Source: Monosporascus cannonballus (taxonomy: Eukaryota; Ascomycota; Sordariomycetes; Xylariales). Taken from it: a stretch of 64,000 nt of DNA. Location of the stretch: positions 62,001-126,000 of the forward strand of contig QJNS01000002.1 of assembly GCA_004154925.1 (NCBI GenBank), read 5' to 3'. The position numbers and the translations under genes were made by a program. Below the pieces are notes generated by a model that ran no database searches, was not told the origin of the DNA, and worked only from the letters and a program-made list of their open reading frames with translations. Positions 35,440 through 46,930 of this stretch are shown here, piece by piece. Each line of letters begins with the position of its first letter. The stretch's first letter is position 1.

Positions 35440-38400
35440 AATCACCAAAATAAATTATTTTGGGATTTAGGAACAAACGTTAATATTACGAATAATATCG
35501 ATAACTTTGAAAAAAAATATTATGTTAAATATTAAGTCCAAAGGAATTTAAATTATAACAAAAAGCGGACCAATAATTATTACCTTTATCAGTATTATTA
35601 AAAAGCCTTTAAAAGGCCTTAATAGAAAAAATAACGAAATTGTAATAAGATATATGTTATATATTAAGGATTTTTTATTAAAAGTATTTTTTAGGAAGAT
35701 ATTTTATATACGATAAGGTTACTTAAATTATAAGGCCTTAATTAATTTTAATAGAACCTAATTAATAATAATTAACGTTCTTCGGAAAGGATTTTTCTTA
35801 TGATTTTATGGGAAATTGGAACTTATCGTTAAAATTCTAATAATAAACGAAAACGATTAATAAGAATACGCGTTAAGGAAGGTATTCGGTAAAGAAAATA
35901 ACGGTAACCTAATTAATAACTTAAGGAAAGCCTTTATAAAAATTTTTAAAAACAAAAAGGTTTTTATAACGGACGAAATTATAAAAGAAATTAATTTTTG
36001 GTACCGCCGCCTTTGTGACCCCAGTATTAAACATTCAATTTAAATTATTAAAATGTTTACGAGGATAAATTTGAACCTTAAAAATATAAAAATTATTTTT
36101 TATATAATTTATAACGAAACGAAAATATGGAGAATCCCGTTTACAAATTTTTAAAAACGAAAATAATACGTAAAAAAATTATTTAATATAACGTATATTT
36201 AATAAAAGCCGTTAATATTAAAAAATAATTATCTTAGATTTATTAAAAATAATATATTACGTTATAAGTAGTATTATTCGCTTAGGATTAAGGACGAAAT
36301 ATAAAATTAAATTAAAAATATTAATAACTCGTAAAATACCAAAAATGTTATTAAAATATTGAAAGATATATAATTATAAGATTTAATTATTAAAAAACGG
36401 TAAATTGCTAATAATATTATATATTATTATTTATAAGGATTTAAAAAAACCAAAATAACTCTTTAGCCCGAAACCTATTATTCGGTTATTTTCGCAGCCC
36501 GTATAAAAATATTTGAAATACTGTTAAAAACAAAATATCGAAATAAAAAACAAAAATAATAATGTTATTTTAAAAAACCATATAGATTAAGAAACGAAAT
36601 AAATAAAACCTAAAAACGGCGTTTAAAAAATAATCCTTAATTTATATATTCTAAAAGCCCTAAGCGAAGCCCCGGAATTCCTACGCAAATTAAAATTAGC
36701 TTTAATTCAAAAAAGCAACGAAAAAAATAATTATAATATATATATTATTATTTCAACTCTGGTAACGACCTTAATAACGAAGCTTATAGGCTATTTGCAA
36801 TATATAACGGTTTTAACTTAAAAGAAATTATGGGAAACTTAAAACAAAAAATATAACTTAAAATGATTTTTACGGAAATTAAAAAAACCCTTTTACGCAA
36901 AACTTTTAAATTTATATACTTTAACAAAAAATCTTACGGGCACCTTATAAATATTAAATAAGTATTAAAAGAAAGATATACGTTTCCGGAAAAGGTGAAA
37001 AAATATAAAGTCTATATTTGCCCAAAAAGATTTACTTAACGGAAAAAGATAAATTATAACTAAATTATAGCTAATATTATAAGGGTTATATATTAAACAT
37101 TTTTGATAACATTAATTGCCGCCTTAAATTACTATATATTTTAAATTAACTTTATTACCATTTACTTAAATAATAACTTAAAGGACAAAATTTATATAAA
37201 ATCTTTTCCCATATTCACGGAATATTTTAATATTTATTTAAAAAATAAAGATATTTATTAATTTTTCTTTAAGAAAGTTATTAAATTAATAAACCTTTTA
37301 TATAACTTAAAATAAGTTGGAATTATTTAGCAAAAAAAAAATAAAAAAATAATTAGCTAAATAAGAATTCCGTTTATTAATTTCGAATAACGCAATATAT
37401 TATAATCTAAAAATAAGAGTTATTATTATTTCGTACGTCCATAATTTCCTGCTTTTCGGCTTTAATAAATAATATTTTTAAAATATTACTAAAAAATATT
37501 AAAAACGTACTTATTAAAAATTTAAATAATACAAAATAATATTTCAACATATAGATTATACGCTTTTCGCCAATTGGAAATATCAGGCTAAATTAATAAA
37601 AATATATTAAAAGATTATTATAATTAATAAATTTAAACGTTATACGGAAAATATTTGCGTTATTTACTAAAAATTATTTAAAGTACATTATACGGTACGA
37701 CGGAATAATTAATAAGGAAAAAATATTCGAATACGTTAATTTAATAAAAAAGTTTAATTTTTCTAATTAGGTTTATAAATTAAATATAACGTTTATAACC
37801 TTAATTTAAGTTAAGTTTATAAATAACCCGTTATGTAAATATCGGAAATATATTAAATAATTATTATAATATTTAATCGATATAGCAAATTTATCTTTTT
37901 AATACAAAAGGTTAAACGAAAATTATTCTACCGGAAGTATAATAATTTAAAAATATTTGAAATAATAAATATAAACTTTACGGATTCCAAATTAACAAAA
38001 TTTAATATAAAATACATATTTTTTATAATTAAAATATCCGTTATATAATTTTCAACATTATAAGGTATTATTATTAAATATATTACGGAAATATAATACG
38101 TAAAAAGATAAAAAATAATAACGGAAATAACTAAAATTAACACTTTTCTTAAAAAGTTAAAACATATACTTAAAATTTTTATTCCTATTTTAAAAAATAA
38201 TATAAATATATTAAAGTAAATAACGGAAATATAAATAACCCCAAAAATATCATATTTAATTCGAATATTATTACGTACGTTAAAAGGTTTAAGATAAAAA
38301 TATTAATTTCTAATACGTAAAAAGCCAAAATAACCCAATAAATAAGTTTACGATATTATTAAATAAAATTAATTTTAAACTATTTATAATTAATTTAAGG

Positions 38401-38480
38401 CTTAAAAAAATACAAATACAAAATAAGGCAAAAAGTACTTAAAATTAACGAAAATAAAAATTTAATTCCTATATAGATTA
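35440..38480 (+). pseudogene. pol (protease, integrase, RT, RNase H), element F
   Basis: Protease: FWDLGTNVNITNNIDNF near 35460, for the Copia pattern W-LDSGAS-HIT. Integrase fragments lie between about 35700 and 36500. RT: LLYNLK-stop-VG near 37290 (Copia SLYGLKQ) and SYVHNFLLFG at 37430-37460, where the catalytic YVDD has become YVHN. RNase H with KYIK-LL-YLIDIANLSF near 37845 matches the Copia segment ending YLAGT. All frames are RIP-broken. Confidence 0.75.
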
Positions 38481-38519
38481 AAGATTTTGGTAAATAAAGC
38501 TATTTAACGCAAAAAGGCG

Positions 38520-38726
38520 TATTGGCAATTAGGTACTTCAGATCCTTACGGCTGGCGCTTTAAAGCAATATTCTGCTGCCTGGGACGGCGTTTGTCCAGG
38601 GACCACCGTTTGTATAAACAGGACGTGTATATAAGGGCGGTACGCTCTAGATTTCTTCAGTTTTTCCTAACATAAATCATCAACCTATCACCAATTTCCT
38701 GCATTTGATCACTGTGACTGCTGATA
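38520..38726 (+). repeat. 3' LTR of element F (207 bp)
   Basis: It starts TATTGGCAATTAGGTACTTC (TG changed to TA) and ends GACTGCTGATA, with the same length as the 5' LTR. It is GC-richer than the surroundings. Confidence 0.9.
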
Positions 38727-38739
38727 TTTTTCTTATTAT

Positions 38740-38965
38740 TATTCTCTTATTAACGAACTTATTAAATATAAAGTTTTCGAAAACGTCGATATTTTTATTA
38801 TATTATCTATTTACTTTATTAAAATGAAACCGTTTAAAAAATATGTTAATTATCGTAAATATTTATTTCCCGGTATAACTTATTATAGTTTTAATGAAAT
38901 CGGCTCGATTTTCGTCTTCAAGTATTCCTTTTTGGCTTTTCTAATAATAAGATAATTATTTTCGT
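38740..38965 (-). pseudogene. Old open frame right of F, likely continuation of 32745-33010
   Basis: Minus-strand reading from about 38965: ENRADFIKTIISYTGK, stop, IFTIINIFFKRFHFNKV, then DVFENFIFNKFVNKRIIIRK towards the F insertion. The YTGK and FEN...NK motifs recall the units at 32745-33010. Upstream, near 39090-38930, another frame reads DLVEILIKIVVYINNNN and DILIILEKTKIIILLLEK. No family is assigned. Confidence 0.3.
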
Positions 38966-41866
38966 TTTCTCTAAAATTATTAAAATGTCTTTGTCGTTTT
39001 TATTTAGATATTTTAAATTAAAAATTATAATGTTATTATTATTTATATAAACGACGATTTTAATTAGAATTTCTACCAAATCAGGATTTTTATAAATATA
39101 ATTAAATTATCGAAATTAATAAGCCTTTTATGATTTTACTTATACTTGTCGATTGTTATTTTATTTGCGTTATATATATTTTATATATCTATAAATTCAG
39201 GAACTTATATTTTTTATCAAAACGTTTGGAATACCACATAAATAAATATTAAGAACAATACTTTTAATAATTCATTTCTTTAAATATTACGGAAAGTCTG
39301 TTATACTAAAGGGTTTGAATTAATAAGATAAACGAGCTTTTGTGTTAAATTTAATAATACAGGCGGTTAAAAAACGGAAATTATATATTTAATTAAGATT
39401 TAAATAAAGGTTAAAAAGAAAGGCAATAACGTTTTTAATAAAAGAACGCTTTAAATATATGTATTTTTACATATCGATAATCGCAATTTTCGAATAATCT
39501 AAATTCTTTTAAAATATATTGAGAATTGATTATTATTTATAATTTATTATAAACTTTATATTTAGATTTTTAGAATAAAGTAAAATAAAATAAACTAAAC
39601 TAAACTGAACTAAAGTAAACAAAACTAAAATAAAATAAAATAAAATAAAATAAAATAAAATAAAATAAAATAAAATAAAACAAGTAAAATAAAATAAAAT
39701 ACTAAAACTATATGTACATATATTACTAATTTAAAAAAACGTTTAATAAGTATAAATATTATTTTTTTATTATAGCTTTTTCTATAAACGAAAAAAATAG
39801 AATTACGTATTTATTGTTCGGTGTCTTAATTTTATTAAAGTAAATTAAACCTTCTTTTAATATTTAGCTGGTTAATTATTTAAATATTTCATTTATATTC
39901 GGTAATTATTTTGTTATCCGTAATAAACTTTTTAAAAATATTATTCGTTGTTTTTAGCGCCATTATCTATTTACGTAAAGAAATATTTTTCGAATAAGTT
40001 CTTTTTATATTTTCAAATTTTACTGTTAACGATGCCGGCGAATTTCCATTTTTATTCGTCAATGTTTACCGTCTTATAGTTAAATATGATCGTTATTTAT
40101 TAAATACTTTTTTTTTAAAAATCTTTTATAAAAGTAAATTATGGAAAAAAACGGAATGAACTTTCTATTTATAAAGACGATATGATGAATAAATTTTATT
40201 TCTTTATTTTTTAACTATTTTCTCCCCTTAAGTTAATTTGATATATATTATTTTTGATATAATTTAACATATCTGGTTTTGTTTATTTCTCATTTCTTTG
40301 AAATATGTTAATTATCGCATTTTTGGAAAATATATTAACAATGCTAATTAAGTCGTTTTTGTCGACCGTAACTGTTTTACTCTATTTATTATGTTATATA
40401 TAATTACTTTCTTTTTTATTCGTTTAATACGTTTCTCTTCGATTGAGGTTAAAAATTAAAGGTCAATTTATTCGATAATTTCTTTAGTATAATTATGAAA
40501 GAAGTATTTAAATAATATTACAAAGTAAGTATTATATTAATTTATGAAACTTTGGAATTAAAAGTAATATGAAAATATGTAGCAATTTCTATAATCTTCT
40601 TTTTTATTCAATAAACCGTCGATTTATAAATAATATATATTAAAAGAAATAATTTAAATTTTAATCGTTAAAAATATTTTATTATAAGGCCGACGTATAT
40701 TTTGAATTTTTATTATTACTAAATATAATTTATAATTCTTGATTGTAAAAATGTAACATTTTTAATGTTTTAATTACCCAGTTTTTAATTATATGTGGTA
40801 AATTAGTTCATATTTATAAGGTGATGTAATTAATTTTATATAAATTTATATAGAAATTTCAGAAAATAATATTTTAAAAACCCTTAAAATTAACGTTTTA
40901 ATATTATTTTCGATATCTTTCTAATAAAGGTGATAGTTATCGTAAACTACGAGAATTCAACCACTAATAAAAATATCAAGTGTTTCGATATTTTATTTCG
41001 ATTAATTTAGTTTTTATAATACATTAAGTAAAAATTAAAATACTTCGAAATTTTATGATATCACTTTTATAAAATAACAGTTACGCAGATTCTTTATTAT
41101 GCGCCTTTTATCGAAATACTATTGCGTATCGTATATAAATTTTAATACGTTTTTAACGTAAATAAAAAATATATATAATACCTTATAACCGTTCAATTTG
41201 ATATAATAAAAAAAGGTATTTATTAATTTAAACCACTTGTATTATTAGTTTCTATCTTGATTTAGTTTTATCTTTTTATAGCAAAATACATACGTATTTA
41301 TATTGGTTATTTATATCGTATTTTTCGATAATACGCGTTTTAAATGAATTTTTTAAAATCGAAATAATTTGACAATTATTTTTTTTTAAAAATATTAAAC
41401 GTTAATGTTATTTTATATATTGTCTAATTAGTGCGATTCGTTTAATTTCGTCACTTTTTATTCAGTAATTATCGTAAATAAACAAAATAATATATCCGGT
41501 ATTACCTTGAACCTTTATAAAATTTGATATATTTTAAATTAAGTATTAAGAAATTATATAATAATATTAATATATTTTAGATTACGTTATTATATTCTAT
41601 AATAAATAAATATATATATAATATTCTTTTTCGTTTAAAACTATCATTAATAAAAAATTAGTTAAAGACAAAATTAATGGTACGAATTTTTGTAATTTTC
41701 TGTATTTTTATATTAAAGTTATTATTTTGTTTTTTGTACATCTGTATTTTTTTCAATAATAAAAGTTATTTTTAATAAAAATAAAATGAATTTAATTTTT
41801 ATTTCAAATGTATTTTTCCTATGGATACTTTAACCGTTTGAACCGCTAGTTAATTAAAAAACTAGA
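38966..41866. other. Unidentified AT-rich DNA
   Basis: Apart from the pentanucleotide tract at 39577-39703 I see no gene, terminal repeat or transposon motif. It forms the left flank of element C; after removal of C it joins 56664. Confidence 0.45.
39577..39703. repeat. (TAAAA)n pentanucleotide microsatellite
   Basis: About 125 bases of TAAAA units, nearly perfect from about 39630 to 39680, with a left part carrying variants (TAAAC, TGAAC, TAAAG). The C and G variants lie only at the edges. Confidence 0.9.
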
Positions 41867-41871
41867 ATATT

Positions 41872-42245
41872 TGTTATAATCCAACATGCTCCGGCCTTAA
41901 GAAACGGTCAAACAAAGATAATACAGACCACCTTCTAAATTACGTAACGAATAATCATTACCAAGCCGGTAGTTATCAGTAATTAGTGGTAATCTTAAGT
42001 AATCGTAATTATTATCGAATGCGTATTCATAAATAATTAAGCCAAAAATAAGAAAAGTATTTATATTTATTATTTTAATAATTTAAATAACACAAGTTTG
42101 TAATATAATTTCGCTATTTAAAACGCCTCTAATATTAAGAAATATAATTAAATTATTTTTATTGTTCAAATTCTTACGATGCTTCTGTTAACATAAACTC
42201 GTACAACTTAAGTTTAATAATTGATTAAACCGTTTAGCCGTTATA
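41872..42245 (+). repeat. 5' LTR of element C (374 bp)
   Basis: It starts TGTTATAATCCAACATGCTC and ends TTTAGCCGTTATA. The second half aligns with the B LTR; the first half (CCGGCCTTAAGAAACGGTCA, AAGCCGGTAGTTATCAGTAA) is specific to C. Confidence 0.92.
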
Positions 42246-42299
42246 CTTTGCATGTTTTTATTTAATAATATCGTTAAACTTTAAATAATACCCTTTAAT

Positions 42300-43034
42300 T
42301 AAGATGTCGATTAATATCTAAGTACATTCTGCCGTTACATAATTCCAAGCCAAAATTAATAAATTCGAAAAGCAAATTTAATAGCTTATGGAACAAATAG
42401 TAACCATCCTAATTCGAACTATCGTACTTAAGTATAAAGCTAAACAGCCTTAATTTTACGATAAGAAAGGAAATATCTAAGGTCTCCTTACTTAGGTACG
42501 CACATATTTCCGTTTTTAAAACTTAAATAACACTGTAAAAAGAATTTTCGCTATAATAGCTTTTCTTGCGAAAGATGTTTTAGATTGATTTAAGCCAATT
42601 ATAAAGGATTATCTGGAAAACGTTAAAGCCGATTTTAAAAAAGTTCCTCGGATTTTTTTTAATTATATAAACTTCGAAAAAAAAAACTAATGGCCAATTT
42701 CGAAAACCTCGACCAAAAATAAACGACAGCCCAGCAAATTTTGCATTTATAACAAAAAGGATTTCGAAATATGCTATTAATATTAGGAGCCGTATAGCTA
42801 AGGCCGAAGGGATTGATAATAACAACGATAACTTAATTAATATATTTTACAAAAGATTAAAACTTAACGTTAAAAATAAAGTTATTACATTTTCAAAATT
42901 TTAAATCTTGGATAAATATATTACCGAAGCAGTCAAAATTAATAACAGGTTATACGAACAACATATAGAGAAAAAGAGATAATACATTCCAAGCCATAAA
43001 AGCTAATCGGCCAATTAAGGAAGAAAACGCGATG
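42300..43034 (+). pseudogene. gag, 5' part, element C
   Basis: A degenerate frame collinear with 12060-12870 of element B, broken by RIP stops and interrupted by the Tc1 element at 43035. It continues at 44410, where CTTATGGAATTAGGAG matches CCTATGGAATTAGGAG at 12975 of B. A 100-bp stretch of B (about 12870-12970) has no clear counterpart, so a small deletion is possible. Confidence 0.6.
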
Positions 43035-43036
43035 TA

Positions 43037-44407
43037 CTATTTACACTAATGCGCTAAAAAAATCCGTACAACCCAACTAATGCACTTCGCCTTTGGACAC
43101 ACCACATACTTTCATTTATAGATATCTTTGCCAATTTAAGATCAATTAATAAATGTTATATATTATTATAAAGCTTTAAATCTGGCGGTTAAAACCCTAT
43201 ATACCACCTATAGGCCCGACGTACGGCTTTTACTTTATTGCGGAATAACTTAATAAGTTTAGTTATAAGGCGGAAATCAATTTAAGATTACGCGTTTTGA
43301 ATTATTTTAAACGTACGCTAACGGTTTTTTTCGTTATTAAGTAAATAACCGAATTCGGGTTTAATTTCGTAAATCTTATCCTTTAAAGCACGCCAAATAT
43401 ATTCGATTAAGTTCAAATCGGGCGAATACGTCAGCTATTCGATTACCTATATACTATAGTTTTCGAAAAGCTTTTTAACGATTTTCTTCTTATATATTAA
43501 AGCGTTATTTTGAATAAAAAATTGCTAGCTTCGTATAGTGGAAATAGGCTTTTTTCGAAAATCTCATAATAACGTCGAGAGGTTATTCCGTTACCGAGTA
43601 AATCCGGATTACCTTCATAAAGGACGATAAGAAAAAGACCGCCTTCGTTATTATATTACTATATTATTTTCTAAATTATAATAAATACCGGAGGTTTTTT
43701 ATGATTTTAAAGGTTAATCAGGTTTTTCCGATAACGTTTTAACACAAAACGGAATACTTATTACTCGAGACACCCGAAAACGTTTTGTATTGTATATTTG
43801 TCGAAAAATAAGGCTAATAACAACTTGCGTAAATTATCCCGTTTAAAAACTTCCGTAACGAAACGTAACCGTTTACGAACGTCGTTAACGGTAAACTTAA
43901 TCCTTTTCGCCATACGCCATTTCCTTATCGCCAGCGTACGGAAAAAATACTTTATCGTCGGACGGCTTAAATTAAAGGCCGCTTTCTTTTGGAGTTCGCA
44001 ATACGTATCCCGAGGGTACCGACGACCTAATAAATATAAATATGAAACTAGCCGACCTTTAATAGTACGCGGCCGCCTGGGCCGAAGCAAATCATGGACC
44101 GTTTTTTAAGTTATAAAACGTTATAGTTATTTTGCGATTTGTTCGCGGCTGGTATTTACCGTATCGGCCACTCGGATCTAGGTTATATCCGCCATAACAG
44201 CACTAATCATAAAGGCACGAGCCTCCGAAGAGAAGTTCTGGTAATGCCTTCGACCAGCGGTTAAAATATGACCAACCTTATTTAAATCCATATTATAGTT
44301 GGGAAGTTATTAAAAAGTGTACGAATGGGGATTGGAAGATATGGTGGTATTGAAGGTGGGGAAGTCCGCTAGCGTACGGATTTTTTTTGGCGCATTAGTG
44401 TACACCC
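43037..44407 (-). mobile_element. Tc1/mariner DNA transposon (DD34E), 1371 bp, nested in C
   Basis: The ends form a terminal inverted repeat: left CTATTTACACTAATGCGCTA..., right end read in reverse GGGTGTACACTAATGCGCCA..., sharing ACACTAATGCGC-AAAAAAATCCGTAC. It is flanked by TA at 43035-43036 and 44408-44409, the Tc1/mariner target duplication. It carries one transposase on the minus strand. The body is less AT-rich than its surroundings, so it has seen less RIP than C. Confidence 0.93.
43315..44291 (-). pseudogene. Tc1-type transposase, RIP-inactivated
   Basis: ATG at 44291 (MDLNKVGHILTAGRRHYQ); helix-turn-helix region with RPRRPRTIKGRL near 44085; long open part 44090-43761 ending with the first catalytic Asp in ALFFDKYTIQN (Asp at 43800-43802). 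The second Asp, expected in IQDNA, reads IQNNALIY (Asn at 43507-43509), a G-to-A change. The third acidic residue is present in SPDLNLIEYIW (Glu at 43402-43404). Exactly 34 residues separate the second and third positions, the DD34E signature of Tc1. At least one frameshift lies between the first and second motifs, plus several stops. About 325 codons, a usual length for the family. It cuts and pastes DNA at TA sites when intact. Confidence 0.9.
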
Positions 44408-44409
44408 TA

Positions 44410-44514
44410 TAGCATCGTACCAGGGCTTATGGAATTAGGAGCCACTTATAAGAAGAATTGAAACCAGATCAAATATTTAATTGTAACAAAATAAGGCATA
44501 AGAGAGCATGGTAC
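44410..44514 (+). pseudogene. gag zinc-knuckle segment, element C
   Basis: A short piece of C between the Tc1 element and element H. It aligns with 12975-13060 of B and carries the degenerate CCHC knuckle, where H inserted. GGTAC at 44510-44514 is the left copy of the H duplication. Confidence 0.65.
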
Positions 44515-44720
44515 TGTAAGATAATGGATAGCTGTGAGCTGGGTAAGGTATTCTCCGACCGGCCGTAAAGCAGATTCCAAGAAATGAATGTATTAGATTA
44601 TTTTTATCTGGCGTTTCCTATTACCTGCCAAATGGTAGATTTATATTAATAAGCGGGTCGGTGTTTAATTGGTAGTTAATTAGTTATTAACCTTATTTTT
44701 ATAAAGGCTATAATTTTATA
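44515..44720 (-). repeat. 3' LTR of element H (206 bp)
   Basis: It has GAGCTGGGTAAGGTATTCTC, GGCGTTTCCTATTACCTGCC and GCGGGTCGGTG in common with 51005-51210. The plus-strand ends are TGTAAGATAATGG and AATTTTATA. Confidence 0.92.
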
Positions 44721-44722
44721 AT

Positions 44723-44741
44723 TATTTTTCTTTTTTAAGTT
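44723..44741 (-). other. Polypurine tract, element H
   Basis: On the minus strand this reads AACTTAAAAAAGAAAAATA next to the 3' LTR; it fixes the element's orientation. Confidence 0.6.
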
Positions 44742-46769
44742 ATTAATTTTTAATAATATTATTATTAATTTGATATAACGCGTTTCGTAAATTTGATTAC
44801 GTATATTTGCCGATAATATATTATTATATTATATTATAAATAATTTCTATAATAATTAATACGCATTATATTGCATAATTAATTATGTTCCGCTTAATTC
44901 CTTATTATAATCCGTTTCTTAATTTTATTTTGTTAACTTTTTTTTTCGCGTTTATATTTTTATTTTTTTACGTTCGTTTTTATTTAGTTTCCCGTTTTTC
45001 TTTATTTTTATTTTGTTTTTTCTGTTTATTTTGCGTATTTTCTCTGTTCTCCATATTTTGTTTCCTAATAAGTACTAAAAAAATAATATTTTAATATTAA
45101 TAAGAATTAGGAATTTTTTTAACGTTATTTTTTTTAACGCCGATAATAAAATAAATATTAGTTGTATTATAGGTGGTAATAAATTCAATTATATTTACGT
45201 AATATAATATTATTTCGAGTATTATACGATTTGCGTTTAGGTTTCGGGCGCCTTAAATTATATTATAATTAATTATTACTATAAAGCTTTTTGCGTAATA
45301 AATAATTATTTTTAATATTATTATTTAATTTCAGTTTAAAATCCGATTATTTTTAAAAATATTATCTAAATAATTTTTTAATTTGGTACCGATAGTTAAG
45401 ATTTAATCGACGAATTCGAAAAAATTCGTATTGCGGATATTTAATACGAAAGTTCCGACGTAATTACGGTTGGTTATCAATTCGATAATATTTGCGAAAC
45501 CGAATTTGCCTTTAACGTATTTATTATTAAAGAATATCGTTTCCTTAATATAATAATAATCGATTTCCGATTATCTGTTATAATTACAGAAATCTAGTTT
45601 TAATGCCGTTTTATAAATTTGCAAATTTAAGTCCTTTTAATAAGTATTATAATCTTTTTTTGTTATTCCGTAAATAATTTTTAATTAGGCGTAATTTTAA
45701 GATACCTTTATAAATAAAGTAATTTTTAAAAATTATTGTACCGTTATACTTATTATTTACGAATATTTTGTATTTATTTTTTAAGGTTTTAACGAAATCT
45801 TGATATTTATTAATAATTATAATTAAAAATGGCTTTATCTAATATAATTAATATTAATTTTAAATATATTAAGCGTTTTAAGAACGCCGCCTTATTTTCA
45901 ATTAATAATAAATTATATTCTGGTTTTTTAAGGTTTGTTTTGCGTAAAAAATAAAATACTTTTAAAGTTTTTTCAGGTTTTACGCTTAAAACATTTAATA
46001 AATATATTTATTTTTGACCGTTATATATTTTCCGATTTTCTTCCGATATTTTTATATTAATACCCTTAATATAGTTATTATAGCCTAATTAATATAAAGC
46101 TTAATAATTAAACGTGAAACCTTATTTTTGAAATAAAAGTTAATTTTCTTTATATTATTTATAAGGTTTTAATTAATATGTGACAAAATAATTATTTGCC
46201 AAAATTTAAAAATAATTATATAATAAGTAATATTTTAACATTAATATTTTAATTTTGCTTAAAATTATTTTTTATAATTTCTATAATTATTAAGTAAATA
46301 ATTTCGAATTAAATTATTATTATTTTACCGTTTTTCAATTATTTTATTTTTTATATACGTATTTAATTTGTTTATAACGTTATAATATTTTAAGCGCTCA
46401 TTTAAAATATTTTGGAAATTTTTATATATTATATTTAATGGGTTAAAACTTTTATTTAATTAGATATTTACGTTACCCTTAATTATTTCCGCAATGGATA
46501 ATATCTTTTATTATTTCTTTTTATTTTTCTATTAGGTTTGATAACGTTATCTGGATATTATCCGGTCCCTGGTTATGTTATAATTTTAATAAGGATATTA
46601 AAAATATATTATATATCCGTTAATATTTAATATAAAAATTATATTATACAATTAAGAATCTATTTGTTGTTTAATCGCAATACGAATATAAATTAATATA
46701 AATTTTTATTTTTAGATTTGAAACGTTTAATTAAAAAATTTACTTATTATTTTAATTAAAAATTTATAG

Positions 46770-46930
46770 GCGTATAACGTAGTTTTATTATGTCCTAATA
46801 ATTCGGATATCATTTGGTAAATTTTCGAATATTATTTGCTATATTTGCTTAATAAAACCTTTTGGTTATCAATTTTAGCGTATGGATATATCCTATATAT
46901 CCTGCTTTTGGATTATTATAATGTTAATTA
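46770..46930 (-). pseudogene. Integrase zinc-binding (H2C2) domain, element H
   Basis: Minus-strand frame: HYNNPKAGYIGYIHTLKLIT, then KRFY-stop-ANIANNIRKFTK and YPNY. With RIP read back (Tyr for His and Cys, stop for Trp) this is the H-x-H...GHIGH-HT...FYW...CPxC pattern of Gypsy integrases. The integrase core should follow at 46770-45900 but is too damaged to mark. Confidence 0.65.

Larger units (their letters stand above)
33066..38726 (+). mobile_element. Ty1/Copia element F
   Basis: LTRs of 207 bp each lie at 33066-33272 and 38520-38726. The flanks CTTTT (33061-33065) and TTTTT (38727-38731) are compatible with one 5-bp duplication carrying a single change. Inside are gag with CCHC knuckle (34981), protease (about 35460), integrase, RT (YVHN for YVDD at 37433) and RNase H, in that order. 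Integrase before RT makes it Copia. Length 5661 bp. It is heavily RIP-mutated internally, but the LTRs, especially the 3' one, keep much CpA/TpG. Confidence 0.88.

Noticed and set aside
38930..39090. Ankyrin-like reading (DLVEILIKIVVYINNNN, IIILLLEK)
   Set aside because: Only one or two vague units, no TPLH motif, and leucine/isoleucine-rich text is common in this composition.
43798..44109. 103-codon plus-strand frame
   Set aside because: It is the opposite-strand shadow of the Tc1 transposase, whose minus-strand reading has catalytic motifs.
44885..45094. 69-codon hydrophobic plus-strand frame, and a similar one at 49260-49508
   Set aside because: They lie in element H, which codes on minus; phenylalanine- and leucine-rich readings are expected from T-rich RIP DNA.
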